This document shows positions 1 to 7,130 of a DNA stretch of 31,599 bases, in pieces (the stretch's first letter is position 1; every line of letters begins with the position of its first letter). The DNA is taken from NCBI GenBank assembly GCA_051418055.1, contig JBPRGH010000148.1, positions 1-31,599 on the forward strand. Reading direction: 5' to 3'. The DNA is from JBPRGH01 sp051418055 (GTDB lineage: Bacteria; Bacteroidota; Bacteroidia; Cytophagales; Cyclobacteriaceae). A program made the position numbers and the translations under genes. Below the pieces are notes generated by a model that did not search any database, was not told the DNA's origin, and saw only the letters and a program-made list of their open reading frames with translations.

Positions 1-33
1 TAAAAAAAAATTTGTCCCCCCCCAATACCCCTG

Positions 34-63
34 GGTGGGTCCACATTAACATCGGCCCCCACC
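34..63. repeat. Imperfect inverted repeat upstream of the RAYT gene
   Basis: GGTGGG (34-39) and CCCACC (58-63) can pair around a 18-base loop, in a short G+C-rich patch in otherwise A+T-rich DNA. At the other end of the gene, GTGGAACCAC (635-644) is a perfect palindrome with a two-base centre. GTAGGGCCACA (650-660) matches GTGGGTCCACA (35-45) at 9 of 11 positions. RAYT genes are often flanked by the hairpins they act on, so this may be a degenerate REP-like flank. The stems are short and chance is not excluded. Confidence 0.35.
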
Positions 64-91
64 ACTACAACGCAACCTAAACCTTTAAAAT

Positions 92-649
92 ATGCAACCA
101 AATCAATTTTATCACATCTTTAACAGGGGAAATAACAAACAACCCATTTTCTTAAAGGAGGAAAATTACTTATACTTCAAAAATAAAATTAAGAAACACC
201 TGCTTCCGCATATCCATCTGTTGGCTTATTGTTTAATGCCAAATCACTTTCACCTGCTGGTTTATGTCAAAGAAGATATTATTCCGGAAAAATTCAGCAA
301 TGATCTACGGATTATGTTAAGCTCCTATACACGCGCAATTAATAAACAGGAGAAAAAAACAGGTTCATTATTCCAACAGAATTCTAAAATTAAGTTGGTT
401 GAAAGTAGTAATAAATCTAAATTGGAGTATCCATTTATCTGTTTTCACTACATCCATCAAAATCCTTTTAAAGCAGGTTTAGTAAAAAAGATGGAGGAAT
501 GGGAATTTAGCTCTCTCAATGAGTATATTAGAGACTTCAAGGATGGAAGTATTTGCAATAAAGAATTGGCATATTTATTACTTGATATCCCGGTTTCAAC
601 AAAGGAATTCATAAATCAATCCTATGACATAGTCGTGGAACCACTTTGA
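92..649 (+). CDS. REP-associated tyrosine transposase (RAYT, Y1/IS200-like)
   Basis: This 185-residue protein belongs to the Y1 (HUH) single-strand DNA transposase superfamily, in the RAYT branch that is usually domesticated and linked to dispersed palindromic repeats. The metal-binding HUH motif is seen as HFH at residues 52-54 within CLMPNHFHLLV. A tyrosine in the following helix (Y79 in SSYTR) is the best candidate nucleophile, and the family signature IHQNPFKAGLV is present at 121-131. Length and motifs are those of an intact copy. It converges on the thioesterase gene with a gap of only 12 bases. G+C-rich palindrome-like sequence lies just upstream (about 34-63) and at the 3' end (635-660), and could be its cognate ends. 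The family assignment is secure; whether it is active is unknown. Confidence 0.9.
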   Translation: MQPNQFYHIFNRGNNKQPIFLKEENYLYFKNKIKKHLLPHIHLLAYCLMPNHFHLLVYVKEDIIPEKFSNDLRIMLSSYTRAINKQEKKTGSLFQQNSKIKLVESSNKSKLEYPFICFHYIHQNPFKAGLVKKMEEWEFSSLNEYIRDFKDGSICNKELAYLLLDIPVSTKEFINQSYDIVVEPL

Positions 650-661
650 GTAGGGCCACAA

Positions 662-1048
662 CTAATTAAACACCCTCATCACATCTTCACCTAGCCTTGT
701 AGGCTTACCGGTAGTGGGATTTATTGCGACCCATGTAGTACGGGATTTGGCAAGAAGCTGATTATCTTCTTTTCTTTTAAATTCTACATGACGGACAGTT
801 TTGGGGCCTTCTGCAGGCTCTACCCAGGTTGAACCTATAATGGTATCTTCCTGAAAAGCTGGTTTGATGTAGTCGATCTCGTGCCTTAAAACCACCCACA
901 ATATTTCTTCCTGCTGTTGAAGGCTTGCCTTTGTTTTCCAGTGTGCTTCAGCAACATCCTGCACCCATTGCACATAGACGACATTATTAACATGGCCCAT
1001 TACATCAATGTCATCAGGTGAAACTTTTATGTTATGTTTAAAAGCCAT
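662..1048 (-). CDS. Acyl-CoA thioesterase, 4HBT/YbgC-like hotdog fold
   Basis: A 128-residue single hotdog-domain protein expected to hydrolyse acyl-CoA thioesters in the cytoplasm. The N-terminal motif IDVMGHVNNVVYVQW (14-28) holds the conserved aspartate (D15) and the GHVNN signature of the 4-hydroxybenzoyl-CoA thioesterase/YbgC/FadM group. Length is normal for the family. Its start codon overlaps the stop of the PhzF-family gene by one base (TAATG), so it is the last gene of the terC - PhzF - thioesterase operon and probably translationally coupled. The substrate cannot be read from the sequence, and nothing in the operon points to a specific thioester. Confidence 0.88.
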   Translation of the reverse strand: MAFKHNIKVSPDDIDVMGHVNNVVYVQWVQDVAEAHWKTKASLQQQEEILWVVLRHEIDYIKPAFQEDTIIGSTWVEPAEGPKTVRHVEFKRKEDNQLLAKSRTTWVAINPTTGKPTRLGEDVMRVFN

Positions 1049-1845
1049 TAATCTGTTATTGTTATTATTCCCTCCAGGTACAGAATAGCCTCTCCACCAA
1101 TAAAAACACGATTATCAGCTAACTCACAGTTTAATTTACCACCACGTTTAGAAAGCTGCATAGCTGTAAGTTTCTTTTTATTTAGCTTCCTAGACCAGTA
1201 AGGGATTAGTGTCGTATGTGCTGATCCTGTAACGGGATCTTCAGGAACACCTACACGGGGGCCAAAAAAACGGGAGACGAAATCAACTTCGTTGCCTTTT
1301 GCAGTAATTATTATTCCACGAGCTTCTATCTGATTTAACAGGTACATATCGGGATTGACAGCAATAACCTGCTCCTTATCTTTTAGTATCAGGAGGTAAT
1401 CAGTTTTTCCTTTATATGCCTCAATTATTTCTGTTGTACCTAAAGCTTCTTTAAGTCCATCAGGAATATCAGATTTCGAAATAGTATCAGCAGGGAAATC
1501 AAGAGTCAGCAGCTGTTCATTTTTAGTGACTTTAAGAACGCCGCTATAGCGAGATTGTAAAGAAACAGTATCACCAGCAAAATCTAAATGATTAAAAACT
1601 ACATATGCACCAGCCAATGTAGCATGTCCGCAAAGAGCGACCTCCACAGTGGGAGTGAACCAGCGGATGTCATAGCCGGTATTATTTTTTACCAGAAAAG
1701 CTGTTTCAGCGAGATTATTTTCAGCTGCAATATTTTGCAGGAGCTCATCCTCCGGCCATTCATCAAAAATACATACTGCGGCCGGATTACCTCCGAATAA
1801 TTTATCAGTGAATGCATCAACCTGATATATCTTTATTTTCTTCAT
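1048..1845 (-). CDS. PhzF-family isomerase (PhzC/PhzF superfamily)
   Basis: A 265-residue protein of the PhzF family, which has a diaminopimelate-epimerase-like fold. In phenazine producers the prototype isomerises trans-2,3-dihydro-3-hydroxyanthranilate, but most family members have unknown substrates. The N-terminus KIYQVDAFTDKLFGGNPAAV is diagnostic, and the catalytic glutamate is E47 in NNLAETAFL. A second signature, EDPVTGSAH, lies near residue 205. No other phenazine genes are present, so a phenazine role should not be assumed. The start overlaps the terC stop by four bases (ATGA), and the stop overlaps the thioesterase start by one base. Family call secure; reaction unknown. Confidence 0.9.
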   Translation of the reverse strand: MKKIKIYQVDAFTDKLFGGNPAAVCIFDEWPEDELLQNIAAENNLAETAFLVKNNTGYDIRWFTPTVEVALCGHATLAGAYVVFNHLDFAGDTVSLQSRYSGVLKVTKNEQLLTLDFPADTISKSDIPDGLKEALGTTEIIEAYKGKTDYLLILKDKEQVIAVNPDMYLLNQIEARGIIITAKGNEVDFVSRFFGPRVGVPEDPVTGSAHTTLIPYWSRKLNKKKLTAMQLSKRGGKLNCELADNRVFIGGEAILYLEGIITITD

Positions 1846-2579
1846 TCTTCAATACGTTTATGAAGTTTTACCGGCTTGTGCTTTTTACGCACTCTCATAT
1901 TGATCACTTCAACAATTAATGAAAAGAATACAGCGAAATAGATATAACCTTTAGGCACATGATAATGCAGGCCTTCAATCATCAGCATAAATCCTATTAG
2001 GATAAGGAACGACAGCGCCAAAATTTCCAATGTTGGATGTTTGCTTATAAAACTGCTTATCCTTTTGGCGAAAATCATCATTACAATAATTGCAATGATT
2101 ACTGCTATCACCATAAGAAGTATCTCATCGGTTAGTCCAACCGCGGTAAGTATTGAGTCAAATGAGAAAATAAGGTCGAGCAGGATTATTTGAGTAATTG
2201 CTGATAGAAGGGTAGTGGCTTTTGGATCCGCTTTTGTTGCCGCAGCGCCCTCCATTTTATGATGGATCTCTATAGTGCTTTTATATAGAAGGAATACTCC
2301 CCCGGCAAATAGAATAATATCCCTGCCACTAAAGCTGGTATCAAAAACAGTAAAAAGAGGTTTGGTAAACTCCATCAGCCACGTTATTCCAAACAGAAGA
2401 ACAATACGGAATATTAATGCAAGGCTTAATCCGATCAGTCTTGCTTTTGCCTGCTGCTCAAAAGGCAGCTTATTTGATACAATTGATATGAATATGATGT
2501 TATCAATTCCGAGTACTACCTCAAGGAATGTAAGAGTTAGTAAAGCCACCCATGTTTCAGGTTGAAGAAATATTTCCAT
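1842..2579 (-). CDS. TerC-family integral membrane protein
   Basis: A 245-residue polytopic membrane protein of the TerC/Alx/YoaE family. Characterised members export Mn2+ or otherwise handle metal ions, some of them loading exported proteins. The family hallmarks are visible: an acidic site in the first segment (LTFLEVVLGIDNIIF, about 16-30) and its counterpart in LIFSFDSILTAVGLTDEI, about 135-152. About seven hydrophobic segments can be traced, followed by a basic C-terminal tail (MRVRKKHKPVKLHKRIEE). It is the first gene of a three-gene overlapping operon. A perfect Bacteroidota -7 box lies 23 bases upstream of the start. A metal-transport role is inferred from the family. Confidence 0.9.
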   Translation of the reverse strand: MEIFLQPETWVALLTLTFLEVVLGIDNIIFISIVSNKLPFEQQAKARLIGLSLALIFRIVLLFGITWLMEFTKPLFTVFDTSFSGRDIILFAGGVFLLYKSTIEIHHKMEGAAATKADPKATTLLSAITQIILLDLIFSFDSILTAVGLTDEILLMVIAVIIAIIVMMIFAKRISSFISKHPTLEILALSFLILIGFMLMIEGLHYHVPKGYIYFAVFFSLIVEVINMRVRKKHKPVKLHKRIEE

Positions 2580-2601
2580 TTACTATGAATTTTAAAGGTG
2601 C

Positions 2602-2609
2602 CAAAGATA
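2602..2609 (-). promoter_or_regulatory. -7 promoter box for terC operon (TATCTTTG)
   Basis: Read on the minus strand this is TATCTTTG, a perfect match to the Bacteroidota TAnnTTTG element, 23 bases upstream of the terC start codon and downstream of the 2674-2716 hairpin. No strong TTG box is seen at the ideal distance. Confidence 0.55.
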
Positions 2610-2673
2610 ATAACTCTTTAGAATATGGTTAAAACAAAATATAATATAGGTGGTTTCCCTTACCTGAGGAATA

Positions 2674-2716
2674 AAAAAGCCCCTGTATTTTAATAAAATA
2701 AATACAGGGGCTTTTT
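2674..2716 (-). terminator. Intrinsic terminator of the sigma/anti-sigma operon
   Basis: A perfect 17-base inverted repeat (2674-2690 with 2700-2716, core GCCCCTGTATTT) encloses a nine-base A+T-rich loop. It is flanked by A and T tracts on the outer sides. It lies 17 bases after the stop of the anti-sigma-like gene and separates that operon from the terC promoter. Confidence 0.85.
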
Positions 2717-2732
2717 GTAAAAATAAGATTTG

Positions 2733-3596
2733 TTACTTTCTTAAGCGGTTCAGTTGATCAACAATTTGCTGATCTTCTATTGCTTTAAGTGCCGTAATTT
2801 CTTTCTGGTTTTCATCAAGCATATAATATGCGTCTTTATAATAAAGAATCACGGTCCTTTCGTTGTCTTTTTTGTTGAATTCCAGGATCTGATAAAGCTC
2901 TTCATTAAAGTCTCCGAACAGATATAGCTTGTTATCTTTAAACTGATAGTGGAAGTCATATTTCTTCTTTGAGTTATCTGTGACTACTTCAATTGTAGAA
3001 TTAAATAGCTCTTTTATGGAATAATCTCCGGCTTCAGCAGTTGCTTCAGGCTGTTTTATTTCAATTTCATTTTCCTCAGTTTCAAAATCCATAACATCCG
3101 GTGTAGATATCTCTGCCGGCCTTGATACTTCTGGTTGTGCAGAAACCTGTGGCTGTTGATCCTGCTCTTCCACTGGTACAGTTGGCTCTGCTTGATCCTC
3201 AACTATAGTCTCTTCCTCCACAACTTCAGGAGCTTCTTCTTTCGTTTGCTCTTGTTGTAATGACTGCTCTTTAGTTGTTTCATCTTTAAAAGGAGCCTTA
3301 TCATCATCCATAAAATAAAGGAAGCCTCCGATTACAATAGCTCCCACTATAAGACCAGCAGCTAATTTGGTGCCGGTGCCAATACCAGTGGTCGGCGCCG
3401 ATGACACAGGTATTTCGTTAAGCATAGATTTTAGCTCAACTTTTCTGGCTTCTTTAATTGAATTAACTATATCCTTGTGAAAATTAAACTCCTGACGTAA
3501 TTCACTATCCGCCTGAAGTTTTTCTTCAAAAGAGATCCTTTCCGCATCATTCATGCGGTTTGCCAAATAGTCATCTATTAAATTTAAGTTGGTCAT
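2733..3596 (-). CDS. Probable membrane-anchored anti-sigma factor
   Basis: This 287-residue protein starts four bases after the ECF sigma gene stops, the usual place for the cognate anti-sigma factor. Residues 1-60 form a charged helical region resembling the N-terminal part of Bacteroidota anti-sigma proteins (LIDDYLANRMNDAERISFEE), but without zinc-binding His/Cys residues. One transmembrane segment is seen at about 77-95. A long acidic Glu/Gln/Pro/Val-rich linker spans about 100-185. A folded C-terminal region follows from about 190 (YDFHYQFKDNKLYLFGDFNEE). By topology the N-terminus is cytoplasmic and the C-terminal domain periplasmic, suiting a sensor that holds the sigma factor. The function is inferred from position and architecture. 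I do not recognise the C-terminal domain. Confidence 0.65.
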   Translation of the reverse strand: MTNLNLIDDYLANRMNDAERISFEEKLQADSELRQEFNFHKDIVNSIKEARKVELKSMLNEIPVSSAPTTGIGTGTKLAAGLIVGAIVIGGFLYFMDDDKAPFKDETTKEQSLQQEQTKEEAPEVVEEETIVEDQAEPTVPVEEQDQQPQVSAQPEVSRPAEISTPDVMDFETEENEIEIKQPEATAEAGDYSIKELFNSTIEVVTDNSKKKYDFHYQFKDNKLYLFGDFNEELYQILEFNKKDNERTVILYYKDAYYMLDENQKEITALKAIEDQQIVDQLNRLRK

Positions 3597-3600
3597 CAGT

Positions 3601-4140
3601 TTAGTCTAAAAAATCACTTTTTAAATATTTTGTTTTTACGAACTCATCAAGTTTTTTCTTGCACTTATATTTTTTGGTCTTTGCTGTATCCGTATTAGCA
3701 AATCCTAACTTATCAGCTATATCCTGCATCGACATTCCGTCGAAATAATAGTACATTAAAACTTTTCTACAGGTATCATCCATTTCGTCAACACACTCGC
3801 GAATAATTCTGGCTTTCTCCTCATCTTCAAAACTCTGATATTCTACAGAATCTTTCTCTTCATTTGATAACCTCTTTTTTCTTTCCAGCTCTTTTCTCCA
3901 TAGATTCAGACAAATGCTATAGATATATGTGCTGATTTTAGAAGTTAATACCAGTTTTCCGCTAACTGTCTTTTGCCAGAATACTACCAGTGCTTCCTGA
4001 TAGATGTCTTTGGCTTCCTGTTCAGTACCATTATTTGATAACACCATATGTGTCATCATCCTGTAATGCTTTTTATACAGTTCTCCCAGCGCTTTCTCAT
4101 CTCCGCTCTTTATTTTCTCAAATATTTCGCTATCGCTCAT
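3601..4140 (-). CDS. ECF-type RNA polymerase sigma factor
   Basis: A 179-residue sigma-70 family protein of extracytoplasmic-function type. Region 2 covers about residues 20-90 and includes KDIYQEALVVFWQK, used for core binding and -10 recognition. Region 4 is at about 118-170, with the helix-turn-helix segment LMYYYFDGMSMQDIADKLGF. There is no region 1.1 or region 3, as expected for ECF factors. It heads a two-gene unit with the anti-sigma-like protein, four bases apart, ending at the strong hairpin at 2674-2716. A small palindrome at 4175-4185 upstream could be a control site. The regulon cannot be deduced. Confidence 0.92.
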   Translation of the reverse strand: MSDSEIFEKIKSGDEKALGELYKKHYRMMTHMVLSNNGTEQEAKDIYQEALVVFWQKTVSGKLVLTSKISTYIYSICLNLWRKELERKKRLSNEEKDSVEYQSFEDEEKARIIRECVDEMDDTCRKVLMYYYFDGMSMQDIADKLGFANTDTAKTKKYKCKKKLDEFVKTKYLKSDFLD

Positions 4141-4174
4141 GCTGAGTTCGTTAATTTATACTTTAGCCGGGGTT

Positions 4175-4185
4175 GTGGTAACCAC
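4175..4185. promoter_or_regulatory. Palindrome upstream of the sigma gene (GTGGTAACCAC)
   Basis: A palindrome with perfect five-base arms about an odd centre, located 35-45 bases upstream of the sigma factor start. It could be a regulator site or chance. No TAnnTTTG box is seen beside it, which would fit a promoter of a different class. Confidence 0.25.
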
Positions 4186-4206
4186 CTGTTGAGAATTTAT
4201 TACTAT

Positions 4207-4632
4207 TTATATTCTTTCCCATTGTTGAGTCCGGTATAAAAACCCCCAATAGCCCCTTACCATCAGTTTATTATCTTCTAGCCAGACTTTACAACGGTAA
4301 ATTGTTCCTTCATCAGGCTTTAATACTGTACCATTGACATATTCATTACCATCTTTAACAAGATCTTTCATTATTTCCATGCCGATGATCTTTTCATTGT
4401 ATCTAGGATCATCTTTAGGGCATTCTACACAAAGCGGATCCGGATCTTCACCGGGTTTCCTGTATAGCTTTATGATCTTTCCATAGTACTTACCATCCTT
4501 CTCGTAAATTTCAACAACTGATTTGGCCTCTCCGGTCTCATCATCTATTGTTTTCCATTTTCCCGTAATATTTCCCTGTGCAGCTACTGCAGTGGAAAAT
4601 AAACAAAATATCAGTGCAAAAAATACTTTCAT
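4207..4632 (-). CDS. Secreted DUF2147 protein
   Basis: A 141-residue protein with a clear Sec signal peptide (MKVFFALIFCLFSTAVAA, cleavage likely before QGN). The mature part is a single DUF2147 domain starting with the typical ITGKWKTIDDETGEAKSVVEIY, and carrying the CVECPKDD cysteine pair and the ending YWGFLYRTQQWERI. DUF2147 proteins are small beta-rich envelope proteins of unknown function, common in Bacteroidota and Proteobacteria. A near-consensus -7 box (TATCTTTA on the minus strand, about 4643-4650) lies just upstream, so it is probably transcribed separately from the downstream sigma gene. The function is not known. Confidence 0.85.
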   Translation of the reverse strand: MKVFFALIFCLFSTAVAAQGNITGKWKTIDDETGEAKSVVEIYEKDGKYYGKIIKLYRKPGEDPDPLCVECPKDDPRYNEKIIGMEIMKDLVKDGNEYVNGTVLKPDEGTIYRCKVWLEDNKLMVRGYWGFLYRTQQWERI

Positions 4633-4675
4633 CTTAATAGTAAAGATATTAAATTATAAATAACTGCAAAATAAA

Positions 4676-4697
4676 AAAAGCTCCCTGGGGAGCTTTT
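4676..4697 (-). terminator. Intrinsic terminator of hppA
   Basis: AAAAGCTCCC (4676-4685) pairs with GGGAGCTTTT (4688-4697) to form a tight hairpin directly after the pyrophosphatase stop codon. On the minus strand it is followed by a T-rich tract, as in classical rho-independent terminators. Confidence 0.85.
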
Positions 4698-4699
4698 AA

Positions 4700-6895
4700 T
4701 CAGAATTTTTCAACCGTTTGATCAGTTTTCTTTTCGACGGTAATTTCCGTTTTTATTTCCTTTTTGGAAACTGCTTCCTCAGCCGGAATTTCATGCTCCG
4801 TAATGTGAGGAGCAATAATTAGAGCAACTATGGATGTCAATTTGATCAGGATGTTCATTGAAGGCCCTGAAGTATCTTTAAAAGGATCACCCACGGTGTC
4901 ACCTGTAACCGATGCTTTATGAGGCTCAGAACCTTTGTACTCCATTTTACCATTTACCATTACACCTTTTTCAAATGATTTCTTGGCGTTATCCCATGCG
5001 CCACCGGCATTGTTCTGGAAAATTCCCATTAATACACCTGATACTGTAATGCCAGCTAATGTACCACCTAATACTTCAGGTCCAAATACAAAACCTATAA
5101 AAACGGGGACAATTAAAGCAATTGCACCTGGTAATACCATTTCACGAATAGACGCTTTAGTAGAGATCTCCACACATTTTTCATATTCTGGTTTTGCTGT
5201 ACCTTCAAGAATACCTGGAATTTCTTTAAACTGACGTCTTACTTCGTTCACCATCGCCATAGCGGCTCTTCCTACGGCTGCAATACAGAGAGAGGAGAAG
5301 ATAAACGGGATCATCCCACCAAAGAACAACCCTGCCAGTACGTTGGCTTTATAAATATCTATACTGCTAATGCCTGAGATACCAACGAATGCAGCGAAAA
5401 GAGCAAGTGCGGTAAGTGCTGCCGAAGCAATAGCAAATCCTTTACCCGTTGCAGCAGTTGTATTACCAACAGCATCAAGTACATCTGTACGTCCGCGTAC
5501 TTCTTCAGGTAATCCACTCATTTCAGCGATACCACCCGCATTATCAGCAATAGGACCAAAAGCATCAATAGCAAGCTGCATGGCAGTAGTTGCCATCATT
5601 CCAGCTGCAGCTATTGCTACACCATAAAGACCTGCAAGAGCAAAAGCTCCATAAATACCGGCAGCTAAAACTATGATAGGAAGGACAGTAGATTCCATTC
5701 CTACGGCAAGACCGCCAATTATATTAGTCGCATGTCCTGTAGATGATTGCTGTACAATTGAATTTACCGGACGCTTGCCCATGGCAGTATAAAATTCAGT
5801 AATTATACTCATAAGGGCACCGACAACAAGACCTAAAAGAATGGCCCAGAATACATCCATATTACTAAAAGCAAAACCCCTGATCACCATGGCATCAGGA
5901 AGCAGATACATCACAAGAAAGTATGAGGCTACTCCGGTTAATACAATTGAACCCCAGTTTCCTAAATTCAATGCATTTTGTACATTACCCTGCTCATTTT
6001 TGATCCTTACGAAGAAGGTGCCAACTATTGAGAACACCAAACCAATACCTGCTATCAGCATAGGCAACAGGATAGGGGCAACACCTCCGAAATTATCGTT
6101 TGATTGGATTTCCTGTCCAAGCACCATAGTCGCAAGAATAGTAGCCACATAAGAACCAAAAAGGTCGGCACCCATACCGGCAACATCACCAACGTTATCA
6201 CCAACGTTATCCGCTACAGTAGCAGGGTTTCTTGGGTCATCTTCAGGTATTCCTGCTTCCACCTTTCCAACAAGGTCGGCTCCGACATCAGCAGCTTTTG
6301 TATAAATACCACCACCCACTCGAGCAAAAAGAGCGATAGATTCAGCACCTAATGAAAAACCAGCTAATACTTCAATAGCGATTTTCATCTCAATACCTGT
6401 AGCTGCAACTCCTTCAGGGACAAACATCTGAACGAGTAAAATAAATAAACTACCCATACCCAGTACAGCAAGACCGGCAACACCAAGTCCCATTACGCTA
6501 CCACCGGTAAAGGATACTTTCAAAGCTTGAGAAAGAGAAGTCCTTGCCGCCTGTGTTGTCCTTACGTTGGCTTTAGTGGCAATATTCATTCCTATCCATC
6601 CTGCAAGAGCAGATAGTACGGCTCCAATAACAAATGAAACCGCAATAAAAGGATGAGAGTCTTCTACAAGGGTACCTGAATAAGCCAGCAGAATACCAGC
6701 TATAATAACAAAATAGGTGAGTACCTTCCATTCGGCTTTTAAAAATGCCATTGCCCCATCGGCAATATATCCGGCAAGCTCTTTCATATTTGCATCACCG
6801 GCATCCTGTTTAGATACCCAGGATGACTTAATGATCATCACGATCAATCCCACTAACCCTAAGGCAGGAATTACATAAACAATACTATCCATCAA
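4700..6895 (-). CDS. hppA: Membrane-bound ion-pumping pyrophosphatase (K+-dependent type)
   Basis: A 731-residue integral membrane pyrophosphatase that hydrolyses PPi and pumps H+ and/or Na+ across the inner membrane. About 16 hydrophobic segments can be followed. The catalytic loops are intact: DVGADLVGKVEAG (203-215), DNVGDNVGDVAGMGADLFG (229-247), DAFGPIADNAGG (444-455) and the late GDTVGDPFKDTSGPSMN. The subclass-determining position reads GNTTAATGKG (477-486). Alanine (A481) and glycine (G484) at these sites mark K+-dependent enzymes, whereas K+-independent ones carry Lys and Thr. All known Na+-pumping members are K+-dependent, so the pumped ion is open. It is a single-gene unit with its own -7 box, leader hairpin and terminator. 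The start could be either of two consecutive Met codons. Confidence 0.96.
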   Translation of the reverse strand: MMDSIVYVIPALGLVGLIVMIIKSSWVSKQDAGDANMKELAGYIADGAMAFLKAEWKVLTYFVIIAGILLAYSGTLVEDSHPFIAVSFVIGAVLSALAGWIGMNIATKANVRTTQAARTSLSQALKVSFTGGSVMGLGVAGLAVLGMGSLFILLVQMFVPEGVAATGIEMKIAIEVLAGFSLGAESIALFARVGGGIYTKAADVGADLVGKVEAGIPEDDPRNPATVADNVGDNVGDVAGMGADLFGSYVATILATMVLGQEIQSNDNFGGVAPILLPMLIAGIGLVFSIVGTFFVRIKNEQGNVQNALNLGNWGSIVLTGVASYFLVMYLLPDAMVIRGFAFSNMDVFWAILLGLVVGALMSIITEFYTAMGKRPVNSIVQQSSTGHATNIIGGLAVGMESTVLPIIVLAAGIYGAFALAGLYGVAIAAAGMMATTAMQLAIDAFGPIADNAGGIAEMSGLPEEVRGRTDVLDAVGNTTAATGKGFAIASAALTALALFAAFVGISGISSIDIYKANVLAGLFFGGMIPFIFSSLCIAAVGRAAMAMVNEVRRQFKEIPGILEGTAKPEYEKCVEISTKASIREMVLPGAIALIVPVFIGFVFGPEVLGGTLAGITVSGVLMGIFQNNAGGAWDNAKKSFEKGVMVNGKMEYKGSEPHKASVTGDTVGDPFKDTSGPSMNILIKLTSIVALIIAPHITEHEIPAEEAVSKKEIKTEITVEKKTDQTVEKF

Positions 6896-6927
6896 CTTAC
6901 TCTTTAAATTATTCAGTATTTAAATCC

Positions 6928-6953
6928 AAAAGGGTAGTAGCACATACCCTTTT
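6928..6953 (-). promoter_or_regulatory. Hairpin in the hppA leader
   Basis: AAAAGGGTA (6928-6936) pairs perfectly with TACCCTTTT (6945-6953) around an eight-base loop. It lies between the -7 box (6967-6974) and the hppA start codon, so it would form in the untranslated leader. It has no proper U tract, so it may stabilise the message or act as a control element rather than terminate. Confidence 0.4.
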
Positions 6954-6966
6954 TGAAAAGCAAGCG

Positions 6967-6974
6967 CAAAGATA
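6967..6974 (-). promoter_or_regulatory. -7 promoter box for hppA (TATCTTTG)
   Basis: The minus strand reads TATCTTTG, a perfect TAnnTTTG element about 72 bases upstream of the hppA start. This predicts a leader of roughly 65 bases. The -33 region is T-rich without a clear TTG. Confidence 0.5.
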
Positions 6975-7020
6975 GTAGATGCTGTATTATAATAAAATAA
7001 AAATGGAATATTACGTGGGT

Positions 7021-7108
7021 GTTGTTGGTGAAAAACACCAACAACCGGGGAAGTTGAATTAAGAAAGAATTATTTAAGAGTAAATGTTACGGAAGGGACA
7101 CCAACAAC
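7021..7108. repeat. Inverted plus direct copies of CACCAACAAC
   Basis: GTTGTTGGTG (7021-7030) forms a perfect ten-base stem with CACCAACAAC (7036-7045) across an A5 loop. A second direct copy of CACCAACAAC lies at 7099-7108. The element sits in the 235-base gap between the psi-like gene and hppA. The hairpin could end transcription of the upstream gene, but there is no U tract in either direction. Confidence 0.5.
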
Positions 7109-7130
7109 GGAAGGAGGGTGGGCGAGAAGA

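Noticed and set aside
1048..1845. Phenazine biosynthesis gene phzF
   Set aside because: The protein belongs to the PhzF family, but no other phenazine genes are nearby and most family members have other roles, so the pathway was not assigned.
5370..5627. Plus-strand open frame opposite hppA, Ala/Pro/Ser-rich
   Set aside because: It is an antisense shadow of conserved membrane segments of the pyrophosphatase. Similar shadows at 4935-5234, 5841-6152 and 6104-6352 were dropped for the same reason.
6896..6974. Possible riboswitch in the hppA leader
   Set aside because: Only one simple hairpin is seen, with no multi-stem architecture or known aptamer motif. I kept it as a plain leader hairpin.
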